The notes under the pieces: generated by a model
The model's input: only the letters and a program-made list of their open reading frames with translations
Databases searched by the model: none
What the model was told of the DNA's origin: nothing
Part shown: one piece after another, positions 22,084 through 32,200 of the stretch
Numbering within the stretch: the stretch's first letter is position 1
How the letters are laid out: every line of letters starts with the position of its first letter
Translations under genes and position numbers: made by a program
Source: Myxococcota bacterium
Lineage (GTDB): Bacteria; Myxococcota_A; UBA9160; JAFDET01
Assembly: GCA_028278065.1 (NCBI GenBank)
Contig: JANQFA010000226.1
Coordinates: 1-33,060, forward strand
Length of the DNA: 33,060 nucleotides
Direction: 5' to 3'

Positions 22084-22259
22084 GGGACCTCCTCGAATCG
22101 CCGGATCGTAGCACCGACGCTCAAGACGCCGGGCTCCGGCGCCGATGTTCGGAAGGTGATCCCGCCCGAACCCGTGCTCGCCCTGGCCGCCCTCGTCGTG
22201 GCCGTCCTCCTGCGCCGCTTCGCGCTCTAGCGACCCGAAGCCTGGCACGGCTCCGGCTC

Positions 22260-23642
22260 CTAGTAGAACCACTCGACCATCACGTAGCCGAGGTGCTCCT
22301 GGGAGCCGAACTGGGAAAGCCGTGGCCCGGCGAAGAGCTGCGCGCCGAAGGTGATCTCCACGGATCCGAGCGGTGACCAGGTGACGATGGGAGCGACGAC
22401 CACGCTCTCCCCGTTCCAGTCCACCAGGGTGAGGAGGTCGGCGCGGATGATCGGCGTCACGTCGTAGCCGAGCTGGAGGCCCGTCTGGTGGCGGGCGTTC
22501 GTCACGACGCGGCTGCCTCCGAAGACCGCGGGCGATGCGGGCTGGACGAAGGGGCCGGAGGCACCCGGCGGAACCCCGGGCGGCGCCTGGGCCGTCGACT
22601 CGAAGAAGGGCAGGAGCACGCCCGGCTCGCCTGCCCCGAAGCCCAGCGCGTTGCCGTTGTAGAGATGCTCCACCAGGAAGTAGAGGCCCTTCCCGATCGG
22701 AAAGTTGTAGTCCAGGGAGACGACCGCCTGGACGAAGTCGTCGAGGCGCCCGGGCGCGGCTGCGCCGACCGGCCAGACGTCGCGGGTGGGACGCGTCCAG
22801 ACGAACTCGACGCGCAGCGCCGCATCCCGCACGTTGGCCGCGAGGTCGAAGCCCACACCCCAGTCGCTCTCCCAGCGTCCGCCGAGCAGCGAGAAGTCCA
22901 CCTCGCCCCGGGTCCCGTGCAGGCGGAGGCCGTACGCCGCGTCCTCGGAACGGCTGTTGGGCTGGTAGACGGCTTCCGCGTAGTCGAAGCCGCTGAAGTT
23001 CCAGCGCGCCGCAACGGCATCGACGCCCAGGATCTGATCCTGCTCGATGGCCAGGGGCCCGATGGCGTTGAAGCGGTCGGCCGGGTTCCACAGGCGCCCC
23101 ACGCCCCACGGAATGCGCTGGCGGCCGACGGACGCCTCGAGCTGCCCGGCCTCGAGACGCAGGAAGCCGCGGTAGATCCGGTGCCGCCACCAGACGTGGT
23201 CGGTCGGGAGCCCGCCGACCTTCACGTCCCAGGTCAGATCGGCGAGCTGCTCCAGGCGGAAGGCCTCGCCGAGCTGCGCACCCAGGGTATCGAGGGTGCC
23301 GAGGAGGAGCTCGTGGTCGTAGGCCAGCACACCCGAGAGGTGCTCGTTCACGGTGACGTCGAAGCGGAAGCGCGCACGGGTGAGGCTCTGCCAGACCCCC
23401 TGGTCACCCACGATCGAGAAGGCGGAGCACCGCTCGAAGGCGGCTGCCACGATGCAGCGGGGATCCCGCGCCGCCAGCTCGTCGAAGCGCTCGGCGTCGG
23501 TGCCATGGGTGCCCTGGACGATCTGCTTGACGGACCCGGTGAACTCGACCGAGGCGTCGCCGCGGGACCAGAGCTCGCGGGCGTGTGCGTTCGCGTCCGC
23601 CAGACACGCCACCAGGGCCAGCGCGCGGGCGAGGTGCCTCAC
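22260..23642 (-). CDS. Outer-membrane beta-barrel protein of the export operon
   Basis: This 460-residue protein starts with a short signal sequence (RHLARALALVACLADANAHA). It continues as alternating amphipathic strands with aromatic girdles and ends in VMVEWFY, a good C-terminal BAM signal. The segment VGRQRIPWGVGRLWNPADRFN resembles DUF1302-type or alginate-export-like barrels. The GTG start at 23642 overlaps the TGA of the ATPase gene by four bases (GTGA), so it is translationally coupled to it and is the last gene of the operon. It should form the outer-membrane element of the system encoded upstream, either as a channel or as a receiver of exported lipid. The substrate is unknown. Confidence 0.75.
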   Translation of the reverse strand: MRHLARALALVACLADANAHARELWSRGDASVEFTGSVKQIVQGTHGTDAERFDELAARDPRCIVAAAFERCSAFSIVGDQGVWQSLTRARFRFDVTVNEHLSGVLAYDHELLLGTLDTLGAQLGEAFRLEQLADLTWDVKVGGLPTDHVWWRHRIYRGFLRLEAGQLEASVGRQRIPWGVGRLWNPADRFNAIGPLAIEQDQILGVDAVAARWNFSGFDYAEAVYQPNSRSEDAAYGLRLHGTRGEVDFSLLGGRWESDWGVGFDLAANVRDAALRVEFVWTRPTRDVWPVGAAAPGRLDDFVQAVVSLDYNFPIGKGLYFLVEHLYNGNALGFGAGEPGVLLPFFESTAQAPPGVPPGASGPFVQPASPAVFGGSRVVTNARHQTGLQLGYDVTPIIRADLLTLVDWNGESVVVAPIVTWSPLGSVEITFGAQLFAGPRLSQFGSQEHLGYVMVEWFY

Positions 23643-24325
23643 GCCTCGCGCTCGTCGGCTTCGATGCGGCCGTCGAGGAGGCGCACCCGGCGCCGCGCCT
23701 TCTCGATCACCATGGGGTCGTGGGTGGAGAAGAGGAAGGTGACGCCGCTCTCGCGGTTGAGCTGCAGCATCAGGTCCAGGAGCGCCGACGCGGTGTGGGA
23801 GTCGAGATTGGCCGTGGGCTCGTCGGCCAGCACGACCGCGGGGCGGCCCACGATGGCTCGGGCGACGGCCACGCGCTGCTGCTGTCCGCCGCTCATCTCC
23901 AGCGGCCGCTTGTCGGCCATCTCGGCCAGCCCGACCTCGGCCAGGATGGCGTCCGAGCGCGCCTTGCGGTCACCCGCCGGAACGCCCTGGAGCTCCATCA
24001 CGAACTCCACGTTCTCGCGGGCCGTGAGCACGGGGATCAGGTTGTAGGCCTGGAAGATGAAGCCCAGCTCGTGGAGACGGAGCTGGGCCAGGGCGGCGGA
24101 GGAGAGCTGGCCCAGATCGCGGCCCAGCAGGTGCACGGTGCCCCGGGTGGGCTCGTCGAGGGCGCCCAACAGGTTGAGGAGGGTGGTCTTCCCGCAGCCG
24201 CTGGGTCCGTAGAGCACCGTGAACTCACCCGGCTCCAGGGCCAGGTCGACGCCGTTCACGGCCGTCGTCTCGACCCCGCGCGTCTCGTAGACCTTGTGGA
24301 CGCCCCGCGCCTCCAGGATCGCCAT
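23639..24325 (-). CDS. ABC transporter ATPase, LolD/MacB type
   Basis: This 228-residue ATPase energises the two FtsX-like permeases encoded just upstream. Walker A is GPSGCGKTTLLN, the Q loop lies in FIFQAYNLIPVLTARENVE, the signature is MSGGQQQRVAVARA, Walker B is AVVLADEPTANLD, and the switch His is in FSTHDP. The set of motifs and the length match LolD, MacB and FtsE-like mechanotransmission ATPases. The ATG at 24325 follows GGGAGGAG by seven bases. The gene is 14 bases after permease 2 and overlaps the barrel gene. Confidence 0.93.
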   Translation of the reverse strand: MAILEARGVHKVYETRGVETTAVNGVDLALEPGEFTVLYGPSGCGKTTLLNLLGALDEPTRGTVHLLGRDLGQLSSAALAQLRLHELGFIFQAYNLIPVLTARENVEFVMELQGVPAGDRKARSDAILAEVGLAEMADKRPLEMSGGQQQRVAVARAIVGRPAVVLADEPTANLDSHTASALLDLMLQLNRESGVTFLFSTHDPMVIEKARRRVRLLDGRIEADEREA

Positions 24326-24339
24326 CTCTGCTCTCCTCC

Positions 24340-25644
24340 CTACACGTGCCTGAGGGCGTCCGCCGGCTGCGCGCGGCTGGCGCGGATCGCCGGCCAGAGC
24401 CCCGCCAGCAGCGCGGTGATCGTGGCGACCACCACCGGCGCCAGCACGTCGGCCGGCCTCAGGACCGGTGTGATCGTGTTCGAGACGCCCAGGGCGTTGA
24501 GGCCCTGGGCCCAGCGCGAGAGGTCGATCCCGTCGCGCAACAGGAAGAGCCCCAGCCCCGTGAGAGCGAAGCCGGCCGCCAGACCCACCAGGACGAGGAA
24601 GACGGACTCCAGGGTGACGAGCCCCACCACCCGTTGTCCGTTCATGCCGATCGAGCGCATCACGCCGATCTCCCGGGTGCGTTCGAAGACCGCCATCAGG
24701 AGGACGTTGGCGATCCCGAACGCCATCGCGATGAAGACCGCCGCGTACACGATCCAGGCCATCTGGTCGAACATGTCGACGAAGTAGACGAGCAGCGGCG
24801 CCAGCTCGCGCCAGGTGCGCACGTCGGCCTCGCTGCCCAGGCGGCGCCCGAGCTCGGCGGCCAGATCGGCCGCGTCCTTGCGGTCCCGGGCGCGCACGAC
24901 CAGCTCCGAGACGGCCTCTCCCAGGGCAAGCAGCTTCTGGCCCTCCGAGAGCCGCACGAAGACCGTCGTGCGGTCCATCTCGAGCGACGCGGTGCGGTAG
25001 AGACCCGCCACCCGGAACGCCTCGCCCGCCAGATCGCCGTGCACGTCGGTCGCGGAGACGACGACCTTGGAGCCCACCTTCACGTGCAGCCGGTCGGCGA
25101 GGGCCTGGCCGATCAGCACGCGGCGCGCGTCGCCGTCCAGGTAGGCGCCCGCGACCATCGAGTCGGAGACCACCGTGATCGCCGCCTCGCGGGCCGGCTC
25201 GATGGCGATCAGCTGGATCCCGGCACTCGAGCGCGGCGACGTGATCAGGCCCGAGGCGCGCACCCGGGGCGACCAGGCGGCCACCTGCGGCAGCTCGTCC
25301 AGCGCCACGCCGCCCGCGCGTCCGCCGTCGTCGAGCCGATGATCGAGACCGGGATCGTCCCGGAAGCCCGGCGCGTGGACCTGGACGTGGCCCAGATCGG
25401 TGGCGATCGCGGTCTCCACCATCTGGAACACCATCCCGAACTGGATCGCCATCGAGAGCACCGCGCCCGCGATGCCCACCGCGATCGCGGTCACCACCAC
25501 GCCCGTGCGCCGGCCGTTGCGCCAGACGTTGCGCCAGGCGACGCGCCACAGGATGCGGTCGCGGGCGATGGCCGCGAAGACCTGGGTCGAGAACCGGCCC
25601 CCACGCCGCAGCCCAGCCAGGACGGCGGCCGTGCGCCCGCCCAT
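24340..25644 (-). CDS. FtsX-like ABC permease 2 (MacB/LolC-E type)
   Basis: This 434-residue inner-membrane protein has the four-helix FtsX/MacB layout. Helix 1 is near the N-terminus, after RVAWRNVWRNGRRTG. A large periplasmic domain of about 230 residues follows. Three C-terminal helices include the coupling region AVFERTREIGVMRSIGMNG. The C-terminus ASRAQPADALRHV matches the FtsX-domain ending. Its ATG overlaps the stop of permease 1 (TGATG). With permease 1 and the ATPase it should form a heterodimeric mechanotransmission transporter that drives a periplasmic partner. Confidence 0.88.
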   Translation of the reverse strand: MGGRTAAVLAGLRRGGRFSTQVFAAIARDRILWRVAWRNVWRNGRRTGVVVTAIAVGIAGAVLSMAIQFGMVFQMVETAIATDLGHVQVHAPGFRDDPGLDHRLDDGGRAGGVALDELPQVAAWSPRVRASGLITSPRSSAGIQLIAIEPAREAAITVVSDSMVAGAYLDGDARRVLIGQALADRLHVKVGSKVVVSATDVHGDLAGEAFRVAGLYRTASLEMDRTTVFVRLSEGQKLLALGEAVSELVVRARDRKDAADLAAELGRRLGSEADVRTWRELAPLLVYFVDMFDQMAWIVYAAVFIAMAFGIANVLLMAVFERTREIGVMRSIGMNGQRVVGLVTLESVFLVLVGLAAGFALTGLGLFLLRDGIDLSRWAQGLNALGVSNTITPVLRPADVLAPVVVATITALLAGLWPAIRASRAQPADALRHV

Positions 25645-26876
25645 CACAGGCTCCTCAAGGCGTCGACCGGGCGCCCGCGCGCGGCCTTGACCGCCGGGTA
25701 GAAGGCGGCGAGCGCGGCGACGCCGAGGATGGTGATCGTGGAGCCGATCGGATTCAACGGCTTCAGCTTCCAGGTCATGACCGGCTCCATCCCGAAGAGC
25801 TCGGTGGCCGCCGCCATCTCTCCCGTCAGGGCGACCGGGTGTCCCTCGAACCACAGCACCAGGGGGATCGCCAGGACCAGGCCGAGCAGCAGGCCCACCC
25901 CGGCCAGGGCCAGCGACTCGACATAGACGACCCGGAAGACGGCCATGGGGCGGAGGCCCAGGGCCAGCAGAACCCCCAGCTCGCGGGTCCGCTCGAGCAC
26001 CGCCATCAGGATGGTGTTGAGGATCCCGAAGCCCACCACGACGACCAGGATGACCAGCAGCATGTACATCGCGGCGTCGTCGAGGAAGATGAACTGCACC
26101 AGCTCCGGCATCAGTCGATCCCAGGTGCGCACGTCGACCGGCTCGGCGCCTTCGAGGGTGCTGCGCAGGCCGGCCGCCACCAAGGGCGCCGCTTCGGCGT
26201 CGCTGGCCAGCACGGCGACCTCACTGGCCCGATCGCCGTACACGAAGAAGTCGCGCGCGTCGGCCAGCGAGATGACCGCGAAGCTCCGATCCATGTTCAC
26301 GTCGGGGATCTTCATGACGCCCACCACGGTGAACAGGTCGAAGGCGCTCTCCAGCGTCCAGGCCTGGGAGTAGAGGAAGAGGACGTCACCCACCTCCGCG
26401 CCGAGGTTGTCCGCGAGACGCGAGGCCAGCACGATTCCTCGCGGCGTGTCGTTCGAGACGAAGGCACCGCGCTGGACCCGCTCGGCCAGGGTGGTGACCT
26501 CCGGCTCCCGCTCCGGGTCGACGCCGAGGACGGCGACCCCGCGCGCATCGGTCTCCTTGGAGAGGAGTCCGAAGCCGAGCACCCGCGGCGCCCAGGCGCG
26601 CACGCCCTCGGCCCCGTCGAAGGCCGCCTCGACGGCCGGGTCCACCACCACGTACTGCTCCAGCGTGCGGTTCTCGAAGTAGCCCGCGCCGGCCACCGCC
26701 ACGTGGCCCGACTGGAGCCGGACCGCATCCTCGATCATCTTCTCGTGCAGCCCGGCCGCCATGGCGACGAAGAAGACCACGAGCACGACCGCGAAGACCG
26801 TCGCGGCGATGGTGAGCCCCGTGCGGCGCGGATTCCGCCAGACGTTCCGCCAGGCGAGCCGCCACTCGAGGCTCAT
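25644..26876 (-). CDS. FtsX-like ABC permease 1 (MacB/LolC-E type)
   Basis: This 410-residue inner-membrane protein shares the layout of permease 2. It opens with WRLAWRNVWRNPRRTGLTIA, followed by helix 1, a periplasmic domain and three C-terminal helices with the coupling motif AVLERTRELGVLLALGLRP. It ends AARGRPVDALRSL. The two permeases are paralogues and probably form a LolC/LolE-like heterodimer. The ATG at 26876 overlaps the stop of the LolA-like gene by four bases (ATGA). Its own stop shares one base with the start of permease 2. Confidence 0.88.
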   Translation of the reverse strand: MSLEWRLAWRNVWRNPRRTGLTIAATVFAVVLVVFFVAMAAGLHEKMIEDAVRLQSGHVAVAGAGYFENRTLEQYVVVDPAVEAAFDGAEGVRAWAPRVLGFGLLSKETDARGVAVLGVDPEREPEVTTLAERVQRGAFVSNDTPRGIVLASRLADNLGAEVGDVLFLYSQAWTLESAFDLFTVVGVMKIPDVNMDRSFAVISLADARDFFVYGDRASEVAVLASDAEAAPLVAAGLRSTLEGAEPVDVRTWDRLMPELVQFIFLDDAAMYMLLVILVVVVGFGILNTILMAVLERTRELGVLLALGLRPMAVFRVVYVESLALAGVGLLLGLVLAIPLVLWFEGHPVALTGEMAAATELFGMEPVMTWKLKPLNPIGSTITILGVAALAAFYPAVKAARGRPVDALRSL

Positions 26877-27673
26877 CGGTCCTCCGTCTTCAGGTGGCGG
26901 GTGGAGAAGATGGCCTCGTCGAACTCCTCGTTGAACCGGATCACGCTCATCTCGAGCGTCGTGGAGTGCCCCTCCTTGTCGAGGGGACGCATGGTCCACT
27001 TGTGGGGGAAGTGGCGTCCCTGCACTTCGCGCACGTCGCCCAGCTCGAAGATCCGCAGCCGGGCCCCCTCCTCGTCGTAGAACTCCTGGCGCAGCGGCGT
27101 GTAGTGCTCCGTCTCGATCCACGAGATGATGCGCCCCCAGACGACCGGCGCGTCCTCGTGCGGCAGGAACTCCACGACGTAGGAGCGGACCCCATCGTGG
27201 CCCTCGAGGGCCGGGTCGATGCCCAGGAGGTTGTGGTCGTAGTCGTCGAGCTGGCTCGACTGCCTCACCAGGTCGTCGTTGGTGAAGTCGCTCCCCATCC
27301 AGGACTGCAGCATCATCGACGGCGGGATGCGCATCGTGCGCTCGACGCGCGGCACGTACATCCAGAGGTTGGGCCGCTTCATCAGGAAGCCGGTTCCCCG
27401 GTCCTTGGTGGGCGCGAGGATGCGGATGAAGGACCGCTTGTTGGCGCGGTCGTCCCAGCTCTTCATCTCCACCACGCGCGGGGTCGGCAGACGCGGCGAG
27501 ATCACCGTCATGGCGGCCTCCATGTAGGCGCTGTCGCCGCGCAATACGTCCTCCTGGCGCCGGGCGATCTCGCGCGCGTCGGCTCCGTCGGGCGGTGGCA
27601 GCAGCTCGGCGGCGCCGGCCTCCACGGCAGGCAGGGAGAGAAGCAGGATCCACGACAGGAGGCGAATGTTCAT
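26873..27673 (-). CDS. Outer-membrane lipoprotein-sorting (LolA-like) periplasmic protein
   Basis: This 266-residue protein has a signal sequence (LLSWILLLSLPAVEAGAAE) and a LolA-like half-barrel pattern. The block RILAPTKDRGTGFLMKRPNLW then MYVPRVERTMRIPP then GSDFTNDDLVR is characteristic of the PF17131-type 'outer membrane lipoprotein-sorting protein' family. Proteins of this kind carry a lipid or acylated cargo across the periplasm. Here it should be the shuttle between the FtsX permeases and the outer-membrane barrel. The ATG at 27673 overlaps the TetR stop by four bases (ATGA) and is preceded by AAGGGAA inside the TetR coding end. Confidence 0.88.
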   Translation of the reverse strand: MNIRLLSWILLLSLPAVEAGAAELLPPPDGADAREIARRQEDVLRGDSAYMEAAMTVISPRLPTPRVVEMKSWDDRANKRSFIRILAPTKDRGTGFLMKRPNLWMYVPRVERTMRIPPSMMLQSWMGSDFTNDDLVRQSSQLDDYDHNLLGIDPALEGHDGVRSYVVEFLPHEDAPVVWGRIISWIETEHYTPLRQEFYDEEGARLRIFELGDVREVQGRHFPHKWTMRPLDKEGHSTTLEMSVIRFNEEFDEAIFSTRHLKTEDR

Positions 27674-28272
27674 GCGGCGATTCCCTTCGAGAACACGGCC
27701 CAGGCGACGCGCCAGTGAGCGACGACGTCGAACTCCGGGTCGACGAGCATCTGGAGCAGGAGGCCCTCGATGACGGCGGTGAGCGAGGCCGCGACGCCGA
27801 CGGAGTCGAGGTCCCGGATCTCGCCTTCGGCGATTCCGCGCTCGATCCAACCCCGCAGCTCGCGCCGCGAGGCACGATAGATCTGGGAGAAGAGATCCTG
27901 GATCTCGCGGTGGGTGATGAACTCCGCCCAGGCCCGCAGGAGGTCGCCCTGCGCGAGGATGCGGGTGATCGTCGACTCGCCGACGCGGCCGAGCAGCTCG
28001 ATCACCGGCCCGTCGTCCGAGCCCATCTCCTCCCAGGCGGCGAAGAGCTCGAGCGCGTAGGCCTGCGAGAGGCCCAGGAAGACGTCGGCCTTGCTGGGGA
28101 AGTGCCAGTAGAGGCTGCCCTTGGAGAGGCCGGCCTCGCGGGCCACGTCGTCCATGGTGGCGGCGTGGTAGCCCCGCTCGGAGAAGCAGCGCAGGGCCGC
28201 CTCCAGGATCTGGGCACGGCGCGCCTCGGGCGGCGCTCGACGTCGGCTCCTGGCTGAAAGCTCCTGTGACAT
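27670..28272 (-). CDS. TetR-family transcriptional regulator of the export operon
   Basis: This 200-residue protein has an N-terminal TetR helix-turn-helix: ILEAALRCFSERGYHAATMD, then VAREAGLSKGSLYWHFPSK. A variable all-helical ligand-binding domain of about 140 residues follows. It should repress its own operon and release DNA on binding a hydrophobic ligand; the ligand is unknown. The ATG at 28272 follows AAGG by five bases; a TTG at 28290 is less likely because it lies inside the operator region. It is the first gene of the six-gene unit. A palindrome typical of TetR sites lies 19 bases upstream. Confidence 0.9.
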   Translation of the reverse strand: MSQELSARSRRRAPPEARRAQILEAALRCFSERGYHAATMDDVAREAGLSKGSLYWHFPSKADVFLGLSQAYALELFAAWEEMGSDDGPVIELLGRVGESTITRILAQGDLLRAWAEFITHREIQDLFSQIYRASRRELRGWIERGIAEGEIRDLDSVGVAASLTAVIEGLLLQMLVDPEFDVVAHWRVAWAVFSKGIAA

Positions 28273-28290
28273 CAGTGCCTTATGATCCAA

Positions 28291-28304
28291 ACTGACTGGT
28301 CAGT
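28291..28304. promoter_or_regulatory. Palindromic TetR-type operator
   Basis: ACTGAC (28291-28296) and GTCAGT (28299-28304) form a perfect 6-bp inverted repeat with a two-base centre. It lies between the TetR gene and the divergent methyltransferase gene. Sites of this form (ACTGACnnGTCAGT) are common for TetR-family autorepressors. It could control both directions. Confidence 0.65.
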
Positions 28305-28398
28305 CTAGTGTGTTTCCGAGCTGCGCGCAAGGGCCGAGGCCCGCTTGGCGCCCCCCTTTCGCCCGATCCGGTCTAAGGTGGTCTCGGGAGGCACGCGC

Positions 28399-29220
28399 TT
28401 GCCCCGCCGCTTCACCGAACCGGCCTATCTCGCCTACCAGTACGGCGATGCCGAGCGCCTGCGCGCCCGCCACGAGGCACACGCGCGCTTCAGCGAGAAC
28501 CGCAGCCACTACATCGACTTCATCCTCGGGCACCTCGAGCCGCTGCCGGATCTCCTGCTGCTCGACGTGGGCTGCGGCCACGGAGCGCAGCACCCACGCA
28601 TGAAGCAGCAGCGCATGCGCACGGTCGGCGTGGACCGTTCGCTGGGCATGCTGCGGGAGGCAGCCGCCCAGGCCCGCTGCGACCGCCTGCACGTCCTCCT
28701 CGCGCGCGGCGACGCGATCCACCTGCCCTTCGCCGACGGCTCCGTGGATCGCATCCTGTGCAACCACATGCTCTACCACGTGGCCGACCGCGCTGCGGCT
28801 CTGCGCGAGATGCGCCGGGTCCTGGCCGACGACGGGCGGATCGTGATCGGCACGAACGCGGCGGACAGCGGCCGCCGCCTGCTCCGGCTCCACGACGACG
28901 TCGCCGCGTTTCTCGGATACGAGACCCATCCGCCCGTCTACGCCAGCTTCCACCTCGGCCATCTGGACGAGGTGCAGGAGGTCTTCCCCGAAGCGAAGCT
29001 GAAGGTCCGCAACGACGCCTTCCGTTTCCCTGACGCGGATTCGGCGCTCCGCTACTACGCGAGCGCCCTGATCGACCACGTCGACCCGCTCCCCGAGGAC
29101 GGCAGCCACCGGGAGCCGCTCCTCCAGCTGATGGCTTCGGAGATCCGCAAGGTCGTGGACAGCGAAGGGTGCTACCGGGTCCCGAAGAACGCCGGCTGCT
29201 TCGTGGCGGGCGCCACCTAG
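28399..29220 (+). CDS. SAM-dependent class I methyltransferase
   Basis: This 273-residue protein has a Rossmann-type methyltransferase fold. Motif I is LLLLDVGCGHGAQHPRM, the acidic residue after strand 2 is in RTVGVDRSLGML, motif post-II is ARGDAIHLPFADGSVDRILCNHML, and motif III is LADDGRIVIGTNA. This is the UbiE/Methyltransf_11 type. The substrate is not evident; lipids, quinones and small acids are all possible. The start is TTG at 28399 because GGGAGG lies seven bases before it; an in-frame GTG upstream lacks such a site. The gene is divergent from the TetR operon and shares its operator region. It converges on the fusion gene with an 18-base gap. Confidence 0.85.
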   Translation: MPRRFTEPAYLAYQYGDAERLRARHEAHARFSENRSHYIDFILGHLEPLPDLLLLDVGCGHGAQHPRMKQQRMRTVGVDRSLGMLREAAAQARCDRLHVLLARGDAIHLPFADGSVDRILCNHMLYHVADRAAALREMRRVLADDGRIVIGTNAADSGRRLLRLHDDVAAFLGYETHPPVYASFHLGHLDEVQEVFPEAKLKVRNDAFRFPDADSALRYYASALIDHVDPLPEDGSHREPLLQLMASEIRKVVDSEGCYRVPKNAGCFVAGAT

Positions 29221-29238
29221 AACGCGGGCGCCGTCTGT

Positions 29239-32200
29239 CTAGCGCGGCACCGAGCGCAGCGCGTCGATCCCGTGCTCGAGATCGAGGGGGACATAGGCCG
29301 GCTCCCCCGGCGCCAGCCACAGGACCTCCCCGCCGCCGGTCCCGAGCCCCAGGCCCTGCCGGCGCAGGGCCGATCTCCGGATGCGCTGTCCCGCGGTGAG
29401 CGGCAGCGTCTCGACGACGCGCACCACCAGGGGGCGCTCCGCCGGAGGAAGCGCGTCGGTCACCACGCGCCGGAGCCCCAGCGCATCGAGCTTGGCCCCG
29501 CGGCGCAGCGTCAGAGCCGCGACGGGAATCTCGGCGTCGAGTCCCTCGACCGCCACGCCGTACACCGCCACGACGTCGACGAAGCCGAGGGACCCCGCCA
29601 GCACCCGCTCCACCGGAACGGGGGAGAAGGCGCCGCCCGGAGCGTCCACCGTGTCCGCGACGCCTCCGACCAGCCAGTAGTCGCCATCCGAGTCGACGCT
29701 CACGAGCTCACCGGTGGAGAACCAGGTGTCACCCGCCGCGAAGACGCTGCGCAGGACCCTGGACGCAGCGCCCCCCCGACCCGCATCGACCCGCCCCAGC
29801 AGGAGACCCGCCTCGCCTTCGTCGCAGCGAAGGGCAAAGCCGCCTGTGTCCAGCTCGAGCCGCTCTCGCGAGAGGTCGTAGCGGGCGACGGCCAGCTCGG
29901 CGCCTCCCGGCAGGGGGCGACCCACGCACCCGGGCTTGCGCCCGGTGACGTTCACCAGCACCGCGTCCCCTTCGGTCGCCGCGTAGAACTCGACGACGCG
30001 GGCGGGGTGGAAGCGCTCGGCAACCCGCTTCCAGATCCCCAGCGGCATGCCGCTCCCGGCGAAGAGGCGGATGGGATGGTGCCGCTCGGCAGGCGTGGCC
30101 GGCGCGTTCACGAGGAAGCGCAGCATCGTGCCGGTGTAGAAGACCACGCTCACGCCGTAGCGGCGCACGTCCTCCCAGAAGCTCCGAGGGTCGAGCGCCC
30201 CCTGGGAGGGCTCGGTCATCGCCAGGCGCGCCCCTGCCACGAGCGCGCCGCCCACACAGACCAGGATCCCGGTGGCGTGGTAGGTGGGCGAGCAGCAGCA
30301 GACGGTGTCGCCTTCGGTCAGGGCGCATGCCGTCGCGGTTCCGTAGGCGGAGGTTGCGAAGCGCCGGTTGGTGACCCGGTTTACGCCGATCCGCTCGCTG
30401 TCACCGGCGATCAGGATCAGTCCCAGCTCCCCGGCCAGGCCCGGATCGGGTGTGTACCAGCCCGGCGGCTCCACCTGGGCGACATCGATCGCCTCCATGT
30501 CCAGGAGCCCGGGCGGGAGCTCGCGCGGGCCACCGCCGCCACCCAGGACCAGGACGCCCTCGCCGAACGACTCCACGGCCCCCGGGCCGTGCTCCGGGTC
30601 GCTCACCAGGTGACTCACCGGGGTCTCGCGCAGCTGTGTGCGCAGATCGACGTCCGGCCGCAGCAGGACGGGCACGGCGCCGATGCGCGAGAGGGCGAAG
30701 GTGGCGGCCAGGGCGCTCGGCCGGGTGCTCATGAGCACGCCCACGTGCTCGCCCTGACGCACCCCGCACGCCAGCAGGCCGAGCACCACATTGTCGACCC
30801 GCTGGTTCGCCGCGCGATAGCTGTGGGCGCGCCCTTCGAACAGGAAGAACGTCTCCTCGGGCGACTCCTCGGCGCGCTCCTGCAGCACCCGACCCAGGCC
30901 CACGCGGCTGGCGCTGCGCAGCCGATCGAGGCGACCGAGCAGCGGGAGCTGCGGCGCGATCGCGTCGGAGAGCCGGGACACCAGTCCGGATCCGCGGCCG
31001 ACGATCTCCGCCGCGCCGCTCGCCAGCCCGGCGCCGATGCTCCACATGCTTCCCACGCCCTCGCTCACCTGCTCCACCAGCCCGGGCGTCCCGGAAGCGC
31101 GCTTCTCCCTCGACTCGAGCCGTACGAGATTCTGCGGCCGCTCCGCGCCTCCCTCGCACCAGTCGAGCCAGCGCGCCACCGTCGGCCAGGTGATCTCGGC
31201 CGAGCGCGAGCCCACCACCAGGCCGAAGTGCCCGGCCGGCAGGGAGACCTCCCACGCCTCGGCGCGCGGTGCGGCCTTGTAGATGGCCCGCACGGTCCGC
31301 GGCGGTGCGATCGAGTCGTTCTTGCCGGTGAAGACCAGGATCGGGCAGGTGATGCTGGCCAGGGTGATCGAATAGCCGTCGATCACGAAGCCGCCCTGCA
31401 GCATGCGATTGTGGGCGACGAGCTGCTGGGCCACGTCCAGCAGCGCAGGGCCGGGGAACGCGATCCAGGCCTCGCCGTCCAGGAAGCGGCGCATGCCCTC
31501 CCGTTCGAGGAGCGCCTCGCGGTCGTAGAGCTGACGGGCGAAGTCGATGCGCTGACGGACGGCATTCACGGGGTCCATCAGCTGGAAACCGAGCTTGGTC
31601 GCCCAGGAGGGGATGCCGGAGGGAAAGAGGCGCGACTGGACGCTGCCGACGCCGTCGATCACCTGCGCGAGGACGTCCGCGGGCAGGTCCACCGGCAGCG
31701 CTCCATGCAGGTCCACCGGACTTCCGAAGCCCACCAGCGAAGCGATCCCCGAGCCGTCTGCGCAGGCCGCGTTGCGGTAGGCCGCCGCCTGGTAGCAGAA
31801 CATCCCGCCCTGCGAGTAGCCCATCAGGTGCACGTCGCGTCCGGTCTTCTCGCGCACCGTGGCCACGGCCTCGCTCACCGCCAGCACGTGGTCGTTGAGC
31901 GTCCGCTCGAGACCGCCCTCCTCCACCTCGGGCGACCCGAAGTCGACGACCCACGGATCGACGCCGGACGCGCGCAGGGCCGCCACCGCGCTCGTATCGG
32001 GCGCCACGTCCCAGACCTCCGCCGTCATCATGAGCGGGGGAACGAGGAGCGCCGGCGGACCGCCGGCCTGCGAGACGAAGTAGCGCCGCAGCCGGTGGTT
32101 CGCCCCCTCGGCCACGATCGCGTGGGGCGACGGCTCGCGCTCGGCGAGCCCCCCGAAGCGCGCGATCTCCAGGCCGTTCTGCGCAGCCGCCACGAGCCGG

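Noticed and set aside
22157-22230. 24-codon hydrophobic mini-ORF (GTG start, ending LLRRFAL)
   Set aside because: It could encode one membrane helix, but the only purine-rich run abuts the GTG too closely to be a ribosome-binding site and I know no family. It is left unannotated.
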